In this document: piece by piece, positions 34,092-43,891 of the stretch | Numbering within the stretch: position 1 is the first letter of the stretch | How the letters are laid out: the number at the start of each line of letters is the position of its first letter | Assembly (NCBI GenBank): GCA_934163035.1 | Contig: CAKPJX010000007.1 | Location: 1 to 55,937, forward strand | Length of the DNA stretch: 55,937 bases | Direction of reading: 5' to 3' | DNA from: an uncultured Bacilli bacterium | GTDB lineage: Bacteria > Bacillota_I > Bacilli_A > RF39 > UBA660 | Made by a program: the position numbers and the translations under genes | The notes under the pieces: generated by a model | What the model was told of the DNA's origin: nothing | The model's input: only the letters and a program-made list of their open reading frames with translations | The model's database searches: none

Positions 34092-36701
34092 TTATCCCAT
34101 ATCCTTCGTTCCAACACCTCGAATACCAAACCACGCAATTACTTCGCCTGAACTATTGACTATTTTTATTGGTTTTACCCAGTCTGTAGTATCAAGTAAA
34201 AGTTTACCTGGATTGCTTTTTTGTAAGTTAAAATAGATTAACTGTCTACACATAAGCAAATCTTTACTGTCAAGACTACCACTTTTATCAATGTCATACT
34301 TTTGAAATTCTTCATTAGAATAAGATGACCCATTTAAAATTTCTCGTAATCTGTTATAATCACTCTCCGAATAATCATACTCTGGAACAATGCTACACCA
34401 TAACTTGTTTTTGTCAATGTGCCAGCCACCAATTAAACCACTTAAAAATTCAACCGAACCATCTTGACTAATTTTTGAATTATCAGAAGTCATAGAGAAT
34501 CTATTAGAATTCAAATTAATTACATTAGCACTTGCATTTATCATTGAAATTAAAGAGCCGTCATCATCTTTATCAATTTTGTTTTCTAATTCACTAGATA
34601 TTTCATGAATATTACCTTGACTGTCAGTATATTTACCGTATACTTTGTCAATTATTGATTTTTCAGTCTGACTTCTCGTTGTTGATAAATCTATTTGTGT
34701 AGCTAAAACATCAGTATAATCATTTTTAATTACATAAGACATCTTATAATTGATATTTGATGTTTCTAAATAAATCTTATTATAACCATCATTTAAAGTA
34801 ATAAAACACTCTCCTAAGTCTTCTATTTTCTCTTCTGATGATTTAACTAAGGCACTACCAGCTTCATAGGTCATTACATTACTTAAAGTGTTATCAACAT
34901 CATTATCCCATATTTCGGTTACAATTCCAAAATCACTAGGCAATTTATAATATGGTATTTTTATTTTTTCACCAGTGCTTGAATTGTATTCATATAAAAC
35001 AACACTATCAGTTTGATTAGCATTTTCTAATATAGTTACTTCATTTCTACTACCATCACTGTTTAACCAACTTCTAACTCTAATTCTGTAATTGTCAGTA
35101 ACTAATAAATCAAAGTTACCTTGTTGAAAATCATATAAATTAAGTTTTAACCTAGTTCCACTTAAGTCATCACCAATTTCAATAGCATTATATACAGTAG
35201 AATACTCAGTTCTTCTAATGATTTTTGCACTATTATTTTCAACAACAAATTCATCATAAGTATCTTTATCTAGATAATTTAATTCATTAAATGGTAACTC
35301 AGTATTTCTTTTGTTACCATCACTATCCTCGATAACTAAATTAGTATAATTATCGGTACTTTTTACACTACCATATAAGTCAAATGATAAAACATTACCA
35401 AGTTTTGCGTCCTCTACTGTAATATTATTAAAACCAGTTACATCCTTTTTTAAAGTCAAATCTCTTTGAACTTTAGATAGTATTTCATCTGTATTTAATT
35501 TTATTTCGCTAATTTTACTGTTTTGATCGTCAATTTCTTTAGATATAATATCAACTTCACCAGTTACTTCTTGAAGTTTAATATCAAGTTTTTTTATCTT
35601 TGTTTTATTACTAATTCTAGTAACATTTGATGATACGGCTGTTTCTTTTAGAGTGCTCTTGTAATTACCATAAAAGCCATTGTTGTAACTCCATTTTGGT
35701 TGAATAAATGTTCTAATACCAGCAATGTTTATAATATCGCCTGTATCGCAAGATGGGTCGCCCCAAATTTTAATATCAGCACTTTGAAAAGAAAGTCCAT
35801 TTAATGCGTTAAAAATGTTTTTAAACTCATCCTCCGACATTGTAAACAAATTATCGCTACTAAGCCTAATTGTCAGCCCCTCATCTGTACCATCTTCAAA
35901 TTTTTGTAAGGCATTTTCATAAATAACCTTTGTAATTGTTTTTAATTGGTCTTTATCTTCAATAACGGCCATTTCACTAATTACATCATCAATGTCAATT
36001 ACATCAACATCTTTGAAACTTTTAATGTATAGCTTTCCATTTCTTCCTACTTTGGCAAAGCCACCAGCTCTTTCAGATATGAAAGATAGATAGTCTTTGG
36101 CCTTAATAGTATTATCATAGCTATAAACCATAATGTTGCCATTTAGAAAGCTACTAGAGCCTAATTCAATGCCAACTTGTTTGCACATATCTTTTACTAA
36201 TTCATACCTCGTACAAGGAATAATCTGACTAGCGTCATAGTAAAAATCAAATCTATTCATGTAATCATACAATGTAAAAGTTGTATAATCACTTGAACTA
36301 GTATTAGGGTCGACTGCTATATCATAAATCCCTATTGGTATCCACTCTTCATCAAAAAGATCCTCATTAGTTATTGATAATAATTCGTTAAGATATTTAA
36401 TATTATCATTTTTATATTTTAGGAAATCATTTGAATATACATTTAAACCATAATCTATTTTTACTTTCTTTACTTCTTCTGGCTTGCAAGGTAAGCATAA
36501 GTTATCTAATTTCAACTCAACTTTTTGAATAATTGTACTTCCTAAAGTGAAAGTATCATTTTCAAAGCAGTTATCTTCCAACGATAAATCAACAATATAA
36601 TCTTCATTTATTAATTTATCATTTATGTATATCTTTAACATGCTGTTAGAAGAATCAGCATATATTTGTTTTTTGTAATTATTAGAAGTCTTATACATCA
36701 T
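34092..36701 (-). CDS. tail hub / endopeptidase-like protein with a dockerin-like insert
   Basis: This 869-residue protein follows the distal tail gene, the Tal position. Residues 1-350 match the tail hub pattern (DEEWIPIGIYDIAVDPN, YTTFTLYDYMNRFDFYYD, AKDYLSFISERAGGFAKVGR). A coiled coil lies near 355-400 and beta-rich modules follow. Near 805-840 is an EF-hand/dockerin-like motif, FQKYDIDKSGSLDSKDLLMC, like that in the next gene. It may fix the baseplate or bind calcium. Start overlaps the upstream stop by four bases. Confidence 0.78.
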   Translation of the reverse strand: MMYKTSNNYKKQIYADSSNSMLKIYINDKLINEDYIVDLSLEDNCFENDTFTLGSTIIQKVELKLDNLCLPCKPEEVKKVKIDYGLNVYSNDFLKYKNDNIKYLNELLSITNEDLFDEEWIPIGIYDIAVDPNTSSSDYTTFTLYDYMNRFDFYYDASQIIPCTRYELVKDMCKQVGIELGSSSFLNGNIMVYSYDNTIKAKDYLSFISERAGGFAKVGRNGKLYIKSFKDVDVIDIDDVISEMAVIEDKDQLKTITKVIYENALQKFEDGTDEGLTIRLSSDNLFTMSEDEFKNIFNALNGLSFQSADIKIWGDPSCDTGDIINIAGIRTFIQPKWSYNNGFYGNYKSTLKETAVSSNVTRISNKTKIKKLDIKLQEVTGEVDIISKEIDDQNSKISEIKLNTDEILSKVQRDLTLKKDVTGFNNITVEDAKLGNVLSFDLYGSVKSTDNYTNLVIEDSDGNKRNTELPFNELNYLDKDTYDEFVVENNSAKIIRRTEYSTVYNAIEIGDDLSGTRLKLNLYDFQQGNFDLLVTDNYRIRVRSWLNSDGSRNEVTILENANQTDSVVLYEYNSSTGEKIKIPYYKLPSDFGIVTEIWDNDVDNTLSNVMTYEAGSALVKSSEEKIEDLGECFITLNDGYNKIYLETSNINYKMSYVIKNDYTDVLATQIDLSTTRSQTEKSIIDKVYGKYTDSQGNIHEISSELENKIDKDDDGSLISMINASANVINLNSNRFSMTSDNSKISQDGSVEFLSGLIGGWHIDKNKLWCSIVPEYDYSESDYNRLREILNGSSYSNEEFQKYDIDKSGSLDSKDLLMCRQLIYFNLQKSNPGKLLLDTTDWVKPIKIVNSSGEVIAWFGIRGVGTKDMG

Positions 36702-37084
36702 TGACCTCTAACTTTTTTCTTTTGCGTAACACTAAAAGATACTTTCCAGCGTGTAGCCTCACTATTTTCAACATTATCAGTCTTTATCATTTCACACTCT
36801 CTTTTTGAACATCTAAAAGGTGCCGTTAAAATAGCTCCGCCTAAGATAGGACACTTAATTTCTAAGTTCATTGGATTTTTCCAAGTTTCAGTCATTAATG
36901 CTTCGGCTTCTTTTTCAGTTAAAAAATCAAAAGTAAAAGAGGCTTTTACAAGCCCCGTTGCTATCACTTTATCAACTAAAGTTGCATTTACTTTTGAACG
37001 ATAACTGTCGCAGTCAATATCTTCAATATTAGTTTTAAATGTTGATGGACTTTTTTGCAAGATTCCATCACTTTTCCAAACCAT
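36698..37084 (-). CDS. distal tail-type protein (module 2)
   Basis: A 128-residue beta-rich protein between tape measure and tail hub. Its ATG at 37084 has GGAGG nine bases before it and sits two bases after the tape measure stop; a longer frame to 37126 would be inside that gene. The pattern (SFTFDFLTEKEAEALMTETW, LTAPFRCSKRECEM) fits small tail-tip ring proteins. Confidence 0.65.
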   Translation of the reverse strand: MVWKSDGILQKSPSTFKTNIEDIDCDSYRSKVNATLVDKVIATGLVKASFTFDFLTEKEAEALMTETWKNPMNLEIKCPILGGAILTAPFRCSKRECEMIKTDNVENSEATRWKVSFSVTQKKKVRGQ

Positions 37085-37085
37085 A

Positions 37086-39716
37086 CTAATCAACCTCCTT
37101 GATAACCGACACACCGTTTCTTTCACTCTTTTCGTTTATATAATCAATAGCTTCATCAAAGAAGTTTCTATTCATTACATTAACTATTAATCGGCTATAA
37201 GATTGGTTATTTCCTTGCCAGTTATTTAATGTTTTCTCAAATGTATCGGTCATAATATCTCGTGGAGAAATAATTTCTGGGTTAGACCTTGAATTAGAAT
37301 ACTCTGCAACTCTTACTATTTGCTCATCATAAAGTACATCTCCTGTGGCCAAACTTGGTATGCTTGGAATATTAAAGGTCTTAATTAAACCTTTAAATGG
37401 AGATATGCCTAAAAATGATATATCTCTTACGGTCGTTAAGGCTTTATTTATCGCATTAAATGGTACTGAAATCAATTTATTAATGCCTCCTGTTAAAGTG
37501 TTAACAACATTCTTAAATGAGTTGAAAATACCTTCTTTTATGCCATCATAGACCTTACCGCCTTTAGAGAATACATTTTTTACATTTGTCCAAGCTTGAG
37601 TAAATTTATCCTTAAACCAGTTAGGAATATTTACAAAAGCATTCTTTATGCCCTCACAGCCTTCTTTAGCCTTATCTTTAATATTTTTGAAGAAATTTCC
37701 AACATTATCTTTAATTGGTTGGATAACTTTTTCATTAACCCAGCCAGAAGCACCTTGCCAGATTTCTACAATTTTATTCCATACATTTGAAGCAAATTTC
37801 CCAATGTCATCCAAATGTTTTACACATAGAATTATTATTGCAATTAAAGCTCCAATGGCCAATACAGTTAAAGTAATTGGGCTTGTTAAAAATCCAATAA
37901 CCGCAGAAAATGCAGTTGTTACGGCCATTCCAATAACTGCTAACCCGTTATAAATTGCTATAGAGCCATTTACAAGTGCTATTGCTATTGCAACACCTTC
38001 TATAACACTCATAGCTAATTCGTTGTCAGCTATCCATTTTAGGGCATTACCTATGCCGTTTAATGTATCAACTATAACCCCACCAGTCCAGCTGGCCACA
38101 GGTTGTAAGAAATTATCCCATAACCACTCAAACAATGGTTTTACATCACTAATAGCCTGATTAACAACATCTAATCCACCAGATAATAAATTTAAAAATG
38201 AAGGTATAACATCATTAATAGTCCATAACCCTAGTGGTATAAGAACATTTTCATAAAACCACTCTAAACCATCAAAAATATTTTTAGTAAATGGTAGGGC
38301 ACTATTATAAAAGTCATTTAAAGAGTTAGAAACCTTTGTAAAATCAACCTTTAATAGTGCGTCTGCTGTTGCATTTAAAAAATCTGGAATTGTCTTACTT
38401 ATTGTATAAGAGGCTATAGGTTGTAAAAAGTTTTTATAAAAGTCAACAGCTAAGCCACCAACTCCACTTCCAAAAAACTCTAAAGAATTTTTTAGATTTT
38501 TAATGCTATCAATTAAATTACTAAAATCAATGCTATCAATTTTTTCCTTTAATTTATCTATCCAACTAGTATCAACTTCATCTACTGTTATTTTATTATT
38601 ACTGCCACTACTTCCCGATGTTGTTAAGTTGTTTAAGTCATCTAAACCAGATAACTGATTATTAGAATTAGATAACTCTTTATTTTGCTTTTTTAAAGAC
38701 TTTTCATTTGCTCTAGCAACTAAATTTATACCTGTTAAAGCCTGAACAAAAGCATTTACATAACTAACAAGTGTAGAAAATAGATTTATAACCCTTTCTA
38801 ATATTGGTGCAAATAAACTACCAAGTACATTCCAACAATTTTGAATAGAATCAGATAACTGTGTATCGTAACTTAAATAAGCTGATACAGATTTACTGAC
38901 TAAACTAAATGCTGTTCTAACGCTTAATAAAGCTAAAGCAAATTTTTTAACACTTTTTATGCCATTTAAAAAAGACTTTGTAATATTACCACTAAAGCCT
39001 TTAGAATTATCATCTTTATTATTTTTCTTAAGTTTGTTAGTTTCATTTGCAAATATTTTAATTTTTGATAATGGATTATCAAAGTTTAGCTTATTTAGTC
39101 CTACACCAACTCTTTTAAAAGTTTGAGATGTAAAAGAGCCAAAATTCTTAATAAGATTTTTAATTGGTTCTATTCTGCCAGATATATTCTTTTTAAGTGA
39201 TTCAAAGTCTTTACCTATGTTATTACCAATTTTACCAAGTCTATTAGTTACTTTGTTAACCATATCACTAGCACCGTTGGCAATATCTCTAAACTTCATT
39301 AGTAAAGAGTCTCCATAATCACCATTTAAGTTATTTTTTAACACCTGACGCATATCAGAAAGAATAGGAATAGTATCTATAGCATTTTCGCGTAATAATC
39401 TAATTGAATCACTTACAGATAAAATCGAATATGGGTCTATATTATCTAAGCTCATTCGGCCAGCAACATCTTTTAACTCTTTTATGGTTAATTTAGCTTT
39501 TTCAACTTCTTTTTTATATTGACTAATTTTAGAAGCCATTTCACTAAAGTTTTTTCCACTTTCTTTAGCCACTTGCTTTATTTGTTGTTTTGCTTCTTGG
39601 ACTGGGGCAATACTTGACTTAACACAGCTTTTAACTTCATTAGTTATAGCCTGAATATTTTTCATGGCGTCTGTAACATTAGCCTTGATTATAATATTCA
39701 GTTCCTCTATAGTCAT
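37086..39716 (-). CDS. tape measure protein (module 2)
   Basis: An 876-residue tail-length ruler. An N-terminal coiled coil is followed by hydrophobic segments, notably about 585-640 (VIEGVAIAIALVNGSIAIYN, TVLAIGALIAIIILCVK). A C-terminal amphipathic part ends with PSIPSLATGDVLYDEQIVRV. By length the tail should be near 130 nm, longer than in module 1. The ATG overlaps the TGA of the frameshifted chaperone extension (TGATG). Confidence 0.9.
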   Translation of the reverse strand: MTIEELNIIIKANVTDAMKNIQAITNEVKSCVKSSIAPVQEAKQQIKQVAKESGKNFSEMASKISQYKKEVEKAKLTIKELKDVAGRMSLDNIDPYSILSVSDSIRLLRENAIDTIPILSDMRQVLKNNLNGDYGDSLLMKFRDIANGASDMVNKVTNRLGKIGNNIGKDFESLKKNISGRIEPIKNLIKNFGSFTSQTFKRVGVGLNKLNFDNPLSKIKIFANETNKLKKNNKDDNSKGFSGNITKSFLNGIKSVKKFALALLSVRTAFSLVSKSVSAYLSYDTQLSDSIQNCWNVLGSLFAPILERVINLFSTLVSYVNAFVQALTGINLVARANEKSLKKQNKELSNSNNQLSGLDDLNNLTTSGSSGSNNKITVDEVDTSWIDKLKEKIDSIDFSNLIDSIKNLKNSLEFFGSGVGGLAVDFYKNFLQPIASYTISKTIPDFLNATADALLKVDFTKVSNSLNDFYNSALPFTKNIFDGLEWFYENVLIPLGLWTINDVIPSFLNLLSGGLDVVNQAISDVKPLFEWLWDNFLQPVASWTGGVIVDTLNGIGNALKWIADNELAMSVIEGVAIAIALVNGSIAIYNGLAVIGMAVTTAFSAVIGFLTSPITLTVLAIGALIAIIILCVKHLDDIGKFASNVWNKIVEIWQGASGWVNEKVIQPIKDNVGNFFKNIKDKAKEGCEGIKNAFVNIPNWFKDKFTQAWTNVKNVFSKGGKVYDGIKEGIFNSFKNVVNTLTGGINKLISVPFNAINKALTTVRDISFLGISPFKGLIKTFNIPSIPSLATGDVLYDEQIVRVAEYSNSRSNPEIISPRDIMTDTFEKTLNNWQGNNQSYSRLIVNVMNRNFFDEAIDYINEKSERNGVSVIKEVD

Positions 39717-40111
39717 CAGTTATCACCTTCTTTCTTAGCGTGCAACTCTCGACTTAGTTCTACCATTAGGTTATCTAGTTCTTCTCCTTCACTGGCCTTA
39801 CGATTGTATGCGTCCATCATTTCTAATTCTTTTTTGAATAAATCTCTGTATATATCTTTTATTAAGTTTACATTTTTAGGTTTTTTAGCTGATATACTAC
39901 TTCCAATAAGTTTATTGCCTAGATTTTCAGCTAATTGTATTTGATTTTTAAAATTGTATTCTTGTTGATATATTTGAGATTCTACAAATGTTTTAGCATT
40001 TTCATAAGTACAATTCCAAAACTCGGATGGGGTTAAACCAAAACGATAAGCTAATGGTTCTAATTTATAAATTAAATCAATGTAATCTAAGCTCTGTAGC
40101 CCGCAAATTCC
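39716..40111 (-). CDS. T extension of the tail chaperone, reached by -1 frameshift
   Basis: A 124-codon open frame (LDYIDLIYKLEPLAYRFGLT, then PSEFWNCTYENAKTFVESQI) follows the G gene in the -1 frame, overlaps its end, has no start codon near its beginning and ends at TGA on the tape measure ATG. The LEPLAYRFGLTPSEFW motif is typical of tail chaperone T domains. It should be made as a G-T fusion of about 276 residues. I could not point to one certain slippery heptamer; the overlap spans about 40087-40140, where GC content is unusually high. Confidence 0.75.
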   Translation of the reverse strand, partial: GICGLQSLDYIDLIYKLEPLAYRFGLTPSEFWNCTYENAKTFVESQIYQQEYNFKNQIQLAENLGNKLIGSSISAKKPKNVNLIKDIYRDLFKKELEMMDAYNRKASEGEELDNLMVELSRELHAKKEGDN

Positions 40112-40548
40112 TCGACTGCGAAGTCTTTCATCGCTCCTTCTACTGCCGTATTCACTATGCCATTGATGTCGAAGCCCACTAGAGGATTGTTCTTTTCTTT
40201 CTCCAACTCTGTTTTCGACATCTTCTTTCCGAAAAAACTGCTATCATTTATTTCATCAGCAAGCATAGAATAAATTGCTAAATAATCTGTATTATTTTCT
40301 TTAACATAAGCCTCCATCAAATCATAAAGCTTACCATAATCACTATTAAGCGACTTTCTTGTTTCATCATCTGCTAAAGTCATTAATACATCAGCTAAAA
40401 ATTCAAAATTAACGGCATTTAATGCCTTAAAAAATGCTTCTCTTAAATTATTAACCTTAAACTTTTTATTAAGTGCTACTATATTTTTCATAGTGGCTGT
40501 AAAAGTGTATTCCTTTTCTTCATCATTAATTTTTACTCTTAATGTCAT
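40087..40548 (-). CDS. tail assembly chaperone G
   Basis: A 153-residue helical protein (KEYTFTATMKNIVALNKKFK to DFAVEEFAGYRA) upstream of the tape measure gene. It is made alone and as the longer GT form by frameshift, in a fixed ratio needed for tail assembly. It overlaps the small gene before it by 23 bases. Confidence 0.78.
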   Translation of the reverse strand: MTLRVKINDEEKEYTFTATMKNIVALNKKFKVNNLREAFFKALNAVNFEFLADVLMTLADDETRKSLNSDYGKLYDLMEAYVKENNTDYLAIYSMLADEINDSSFFGKKMSKTELEKEKNNPLVGFDINGIVNTAVEGAMKDFAVEEFAGYRA

Positions 40549-40681
40549 TTTTAACCTCTTTCTTTTTTACATTTTTTTCTTTTACTTCTTTAAAATTGGG
40601 ATTTTTATCAAAATACTTGATATGCTCATCACAAATAGCATACCAAGTATCTCCCGTAACAATATTTTTATATTTTTTCAT
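40526..40681 (-). CDS. 51-residue tail-region protein
   Basis: A short basic protein (MKKYKNIVTGDTWYAICDEH, then Lys-rich). The ATG overlaps the tail tube stop (TAATG) and the gene runs 23 bases into the chaperone gene, so it is embedded in the operon. Family unknown. Confidence 0.6.
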   Translation of the reverse strand: MKKYKNIVTGDTWYAICDEHIKYFDKNPNFKEVKEKNVKKKEVKNDIKSKN

Positions 40682-41130
40682 TATGCTGTAGGTAATCCTA
40701 AAGTTTCTTTTATTGAAGATGTGCGATATAAAGTTAAATTATCTTTAATCATATCTTCTTTTGTATAACCATTATCGGTTAAGGCACAAGAAGCTTCAAA
40801 TGACTTACATAAAGGTTTTTCACCTTCACCGCAAGTAGTTTCTGGATACAATACAAACCAATGTACAATCTTTTTGCTATCAGCCAATTTCTTTAATGAA
40901 GTATGCTGACTACTTATATATAGAACTGGAATAACTGGCTGTGAAGCCTTTTTACTTCCTTGCTCTGAATATTCTTCTGGCATATCAACTGTTTGATATG
41001 CAATAGCTTCTGGAGCCTCTTCTAATTGTGGAATTTCTTCCGTATATAATACTTGCGTTAAATCAGATTCTGTTGGTACTGCTTTATCGCTATAATAAAT
41101 TTTTGTTAATAAACCAACTTTTGGTCTCAT
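40681..41130 (-). CDS. major tail tube protein (module 2)
   Basis: A 149-residue protein in the tail tube position. It has a beta-strand-rich order (RPKVGLLTKIYYSD, IAYQTVDMPEEYSE, HWFVLYPETTCGEGEKPLCK), unrelated to the module 1 tube. AGGAGAG precedes the ATG. Confidence 0.68.
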   Translation of the reverse strand: MRPKVGLLTKIYYSDKAVPTESDLTQVLYTEEIPQLEEAPEAIAYQTVDMPEEYSEQGSKKASQPVIPVLYISSQHTSLKKLADSKKIVHWFVLYPETTCGEGEKPLCKSFEASCALTDNGYTKEDMIKDNLTLYRTSSIKETLGLPTA

Positions 41131-41148
41131 TTTTAATTCACTCTCCTT

Positions 41149-41535
41149 TTAGTTTGATTTTTCAAAACTGTTTGTTAAGGCATTATATAATACCTCATAG
41201 GTTCCACCATATCTTTGACACTTTGTAATTTCATCATAAGAATCTATAGGCGAACCAATTTTTCTAAAATTATATTCCCGTAATTTTTGGTCGATTTTAT
41301 CAGATAAAATGATACTTTGCATTTTAGATTTAGTCCAAGCCTCGCAAGTAATTGAAAAACGGGTTAAGATAGGAAATCTATCATAAATCTTTTCGTCAAT
41401 TCTTATTGGGGCTTGAGCTACTATACAAGGAAATATGGCATTTCCGTTTGGATTTTCTGTTACAACCTCAACTTTTAATTCCTCTAAAAGTGTAATAATA
41501 AACTTATAAAAATCTTCTGTTGTTAGATATTTCAC
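41149..41535 (-). CDS. tail terminator protein
   Basis: A 128-residue protein with the small tail-terminator pattern (IFPCIVAQAPIRIDEKIYDR, FSITCEAWTKSKMQSIILSD, RYGGTYEVLYNALTNSF). Located between neck and tail tube genes; it caps the tail end that joins the head. Starts within the last four bases of the neck gene. Confidence 0.72.
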   Translation of the reverse strand: MKYLTTEDFYKFIITLLEELKVEVVTENPNGNAIFPCIVAQAPIRIDEKIYDRFPILTRFSITCEAWTKSKMQSIILSDKIDQKLREYNFRKIGSPIDSYDEITKCQRYGGTYEVLYNALTNSFEKSN

Positions 41536-42068
41536 TTTGCTACCTCTCTAAATAATTTAGATATTTGCATATTTATATAGCCGACACTTTCTTTTCTAGT
41601 CATCTGTGCTGTTGGCCTCATAAAAGGATAAGGTCTTGTAGCAAACATAACATAGAAATATGTGCCAGTCTTCTCGCTATAAACAAGCGGGTTATTTAGT
41701 GGCCGTGAAGCTTTTTCTTTTGGTAGTAACCAATATGCGTAATTACTATCAATAAAGGTCTTGGTCGTACCAATATGGGGTAATTGTGCATAGGTTCCAG
41801 TACCAAACTCTAAAAATGAAGCATAAGAAAAGATGTCCTTGTTAGTTTTTACTTGACCTGTAATCTTTCCAGATTCAAAATCAAGTATTTCAACAACGAA
41901 CATCTTATCGTCTTTCGTGCCTCTCTTATTTCTTATGGCGGTATCTTTAACATTGTTTAATGCTAAATTGACACCTTTATTGGTGGCTTCTGGCAATCCA
42001 GAAATTATCTTATCCATTTTCTTGTAAAAACTATCAAAACTACTTTTTTTAAATTCTACTGATAACAT
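41532..42068 (-). CDS. HK97 gp10-like neck protein
   Basis: A 178-residue protein with the gp10-like pattern NLALNNVKDTAIRNK, YASFLEFGTGTYAQLP and TRPYPFMRPTAQMTRKE, including the common PFMRP motif. It helps join tail and head. One base separates it from the closure gene. Confidence 0.8.
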   Translation of the reverse strand: MLSVEFKKSSFDSFYKKMDKIISGLPEATNKGVNLALNNVKDTAIRNKRGTKDDKMFVVEILDFESGKITGQVKTNKDIFSYASFLEFGTGTYAQLPHIGTTKTFIDSNYAYWLLPKEKASRPLNNPLVYSEKTGTYFYVMFATRPYPFMRPTAQMTRKESVGYINMQISKLFREVAK

Positions 42069-42461
42069 TTACCCACCATTATTAGTCTTAGCAACATAAA
42101 TTGTTGACCTTCCTACTCTTGTCTTACTTGAAATTATATAATCTGGATTATCTATAGTTTCCATGCCTTCTAGCATTATTGTTTTACTATCAAATAAAAT
42201 AATTTCATCATTGTAACGAATACCATCTGTTGTATCGCAAGAAATACCATAGCCTTTTTCGATAACCAGATCTAAATCGGTATAAAGTTTTTTAGATTCA
42301 TAATCTATTTCACCAGCACCGTTCCTATCTAGTTCGCTTAGATTTTGTTGTATGCTTAAATAAGCAGTACCCTCATAAATCCATTTTGTTGTGTACTCAC
42401 CATAGTTTTTTATTTTGACTGGTTTATAGATTAATACTTGGCTTAAATTTCTTACTCTCAC
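42069..42461 (-). CDS. head closure protein (module 2)
   Basis: A 130-residue beta-barrel-like protein (KNYGEYTTKWIYEGTAYLSI, QNLSELDRNGAGEIDYE) in the head-closure position. Overlaps the connector gene by four bases. Confidence 0.65.
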   Translation of the reverse strand: MRVRNLSQVLIYKPVKIKNYGEYTTKWIYEGTAYLSIQQNLSELDRNGAGEIDYESKKLYTDLDLVIEKGYGISCDTTDGIRYNDEIILFDSKTIMLEGMETIDNPDYIISSKTRVGRSTIYVAKTNNGG

Positions 42462-42745
42462 TTTATAACTCGTAAGTGTCTAGTATCTTTAACAAGTTTA
42501 TCTTCTATATCAACATAGCTTGCTGTTAGGCCACCCTCACTAGAACTAGAACTTCCTTCATTTCCTCGTCTTATGTAAGCCGATATGACCGCTGTTTTTA
42601 TATAGGGAAATAATTTTTTATCATTTATTTTTCTGTTTGTATTATCAGCAACAATATCCGAATAATCAGAAATATAATTCTCTATGATTTTATCGTCGCC
42701 TTTTTTATAATTTATACCTAAGTAGGCAATAATTTCTTCTTTCAT
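42458..42745 (-). CDS. head-tail connector (gp6-like)
   Basis: A 95-residue helical protein, KEEIIAYLGINYKKGDDKII with DNTNRKINDKKLFPYIKTAV and YIRRGNEGSSSSSEGGLTAS. The last phrase (RRGNEG, then SEGG) is typical of gp6-like adaptors binding the portal. Confidence 0.78.
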   Translation of the reverse strand: MKEEIIAYLGINYKKGDDKIIENYISDYSDIVADNTNRKINDKKLFPYIKTAVISAYIRRGNEGSSSSSEGGLTASYVDIEDKLVKDTRHLRVIK

Positions 42746-42768
42746 ATATCACCAACTTAAATTATCTG

Positions 42769-42999
42769 TTACTCATCATCTTCTGGCATTAATTCTAATA
42801 GTTGTGCTTTAGTTGCTTTACTATCAAATTCGATGCCTTTTTCTGTTAATATTTTAGTAATTTCATCTTTAGTAAGACTGTTTTTACTACTATCAACAGT
42901 TATTTCCTCATAGAATTCACTTTTAGAAAGTTGTTCTATTACCATATCGTTATTTGGAACTAAAACAGCTCCAGTTTCTAAACTTCTAAATTTTCTCAT
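42769..42999 (-). CDS. small head protein with HeH/LEM-like C-terminus
   Basis: A 76-residue protein. The C-terminal 33 residues (LTKDEITKILTEKGIEFDSK, then ATKAQLLELM) match the HeH/SAP-type helix-extended-helix motif often found after phage capsid genes. The start at 42999 has AGAGG upstream. Function in capsid assembly is unknown. Confidence 0.7.
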   Translation of the reverse strand: MRKFRSLETGAVLVPNNDMVIEQLSKSEFYEEITVDSSKNSLTKDEITKILTEKGIEFDSKATKAQLLELMPEDDE

Positions 43000-43029
43000 C
43001 TTAAAAATTCCTCTCTTCAAATTCATTTA

Positions 43030-43866
43030 TTATTCACTATAATAAAAAATGGTATCTGGTGTTAAAGCCTTAGTTCCTTTATATAAAAAATCTTCTAAAG
43101 CATAAGCGTCATCTAAATTAATTTTTTCTAAATCAAACTCACTAACATAAAATGGTTGTGCAATAGATTCTTCTCTCATTAACATAACATGACAACCAGC
43201 TGGCATTCTTGTACTTTCTCTAACAATAATACTATCATACATACCAATAGCACCATTAGAAGGACTTGTCCCGTTTGGGAGGTCATCTAAAACATTTTTC
43301 ATTTTCTTTCTATAAGTTGCGTCTAATACAATAGCTAAGTCCTCAGCGTCTAAGCCATCAATAAAATCATTTTTTAAAGTTTTTGCTGTTACAATCATAT
43401 TGTCAACAATCTCTTGAACAGTAGCACTAGCCGTTGGTTTTTCGATTTTTGTTCCCTCTTTTTGACCACATGCGAAAAATTCTCTATCTAAATACGCTCT
43501 TATTTGTTTTGAATAATTCTTTTTTCTTCTTTCGGCCATATTAGGAACACCATATAATTTTAAATCCTTGCCTTGAAATTCTTCGATAATTTCCTTATCA
43601 GTATCAATATTTACAGTAATAGGATTATCTTTAACAGCATTGCCTTTTCCAGCCTTACGAGCTGTACCCTTATCTTCAATTTTTGCATTTGCAAATCTCT
43701 TATATTCAACAGAGCCTGATTGTGGATCACCACTACCATCCTTTGCTTTCAGTTCTTCTGATACGGCACTTGTAAATACATTTTCAAGTATACCGCCTAA
43801 AGTTTCAGCTAATTTTGCCTTTTCTTCTGTTCCATATTTAATTACATTTAATGAATCTTGTTTCAT
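43030..43866 (-). CDS. major capsid protein (module 2)
   Basis: A 278-residue shell protein directly after scaffold. Pattern: an N-terminal helix arm (DSLNVIKYGTEEKAKLAETL), AYLDREFFACGQ, ATYRKKMKNVLDDLPNG and SIIVRESTRMPAGCHVMLMR. Unlike the module 1 capsid. The ATG at 43866 is well spaced from AGAGAG; another ATG nine bases earlier is too close. Confidence 0.83.
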   Translation of the reverse strand: MKQDSLNVIKYGTEEKAKLAETLGGILENVFTSAVSEELKAKDGSGDPQSGSVEYKRFANAKIEDKGTARKAGKGNAVKDNPITVNIDTDKEIIEEFQGKDLKLYGVPNMAERRKKNYSKQIRAYLDREFFACGQKEGTKIEKPTASATVQEIVDNMIVTAKTLKNDFIDGLDAEDLAIVLDATYRKKMKNVLDDLPNGTSPSNGAIGMYDSIIVRESTRMPAGCHVMLMREESIAQPFYVSEFDLEKINLDDAYALEDFLYKGTKALTPDTIFYYSE

Positions 43867-43891
43867 TATTACCATCTCTCTTTCTTATTTT

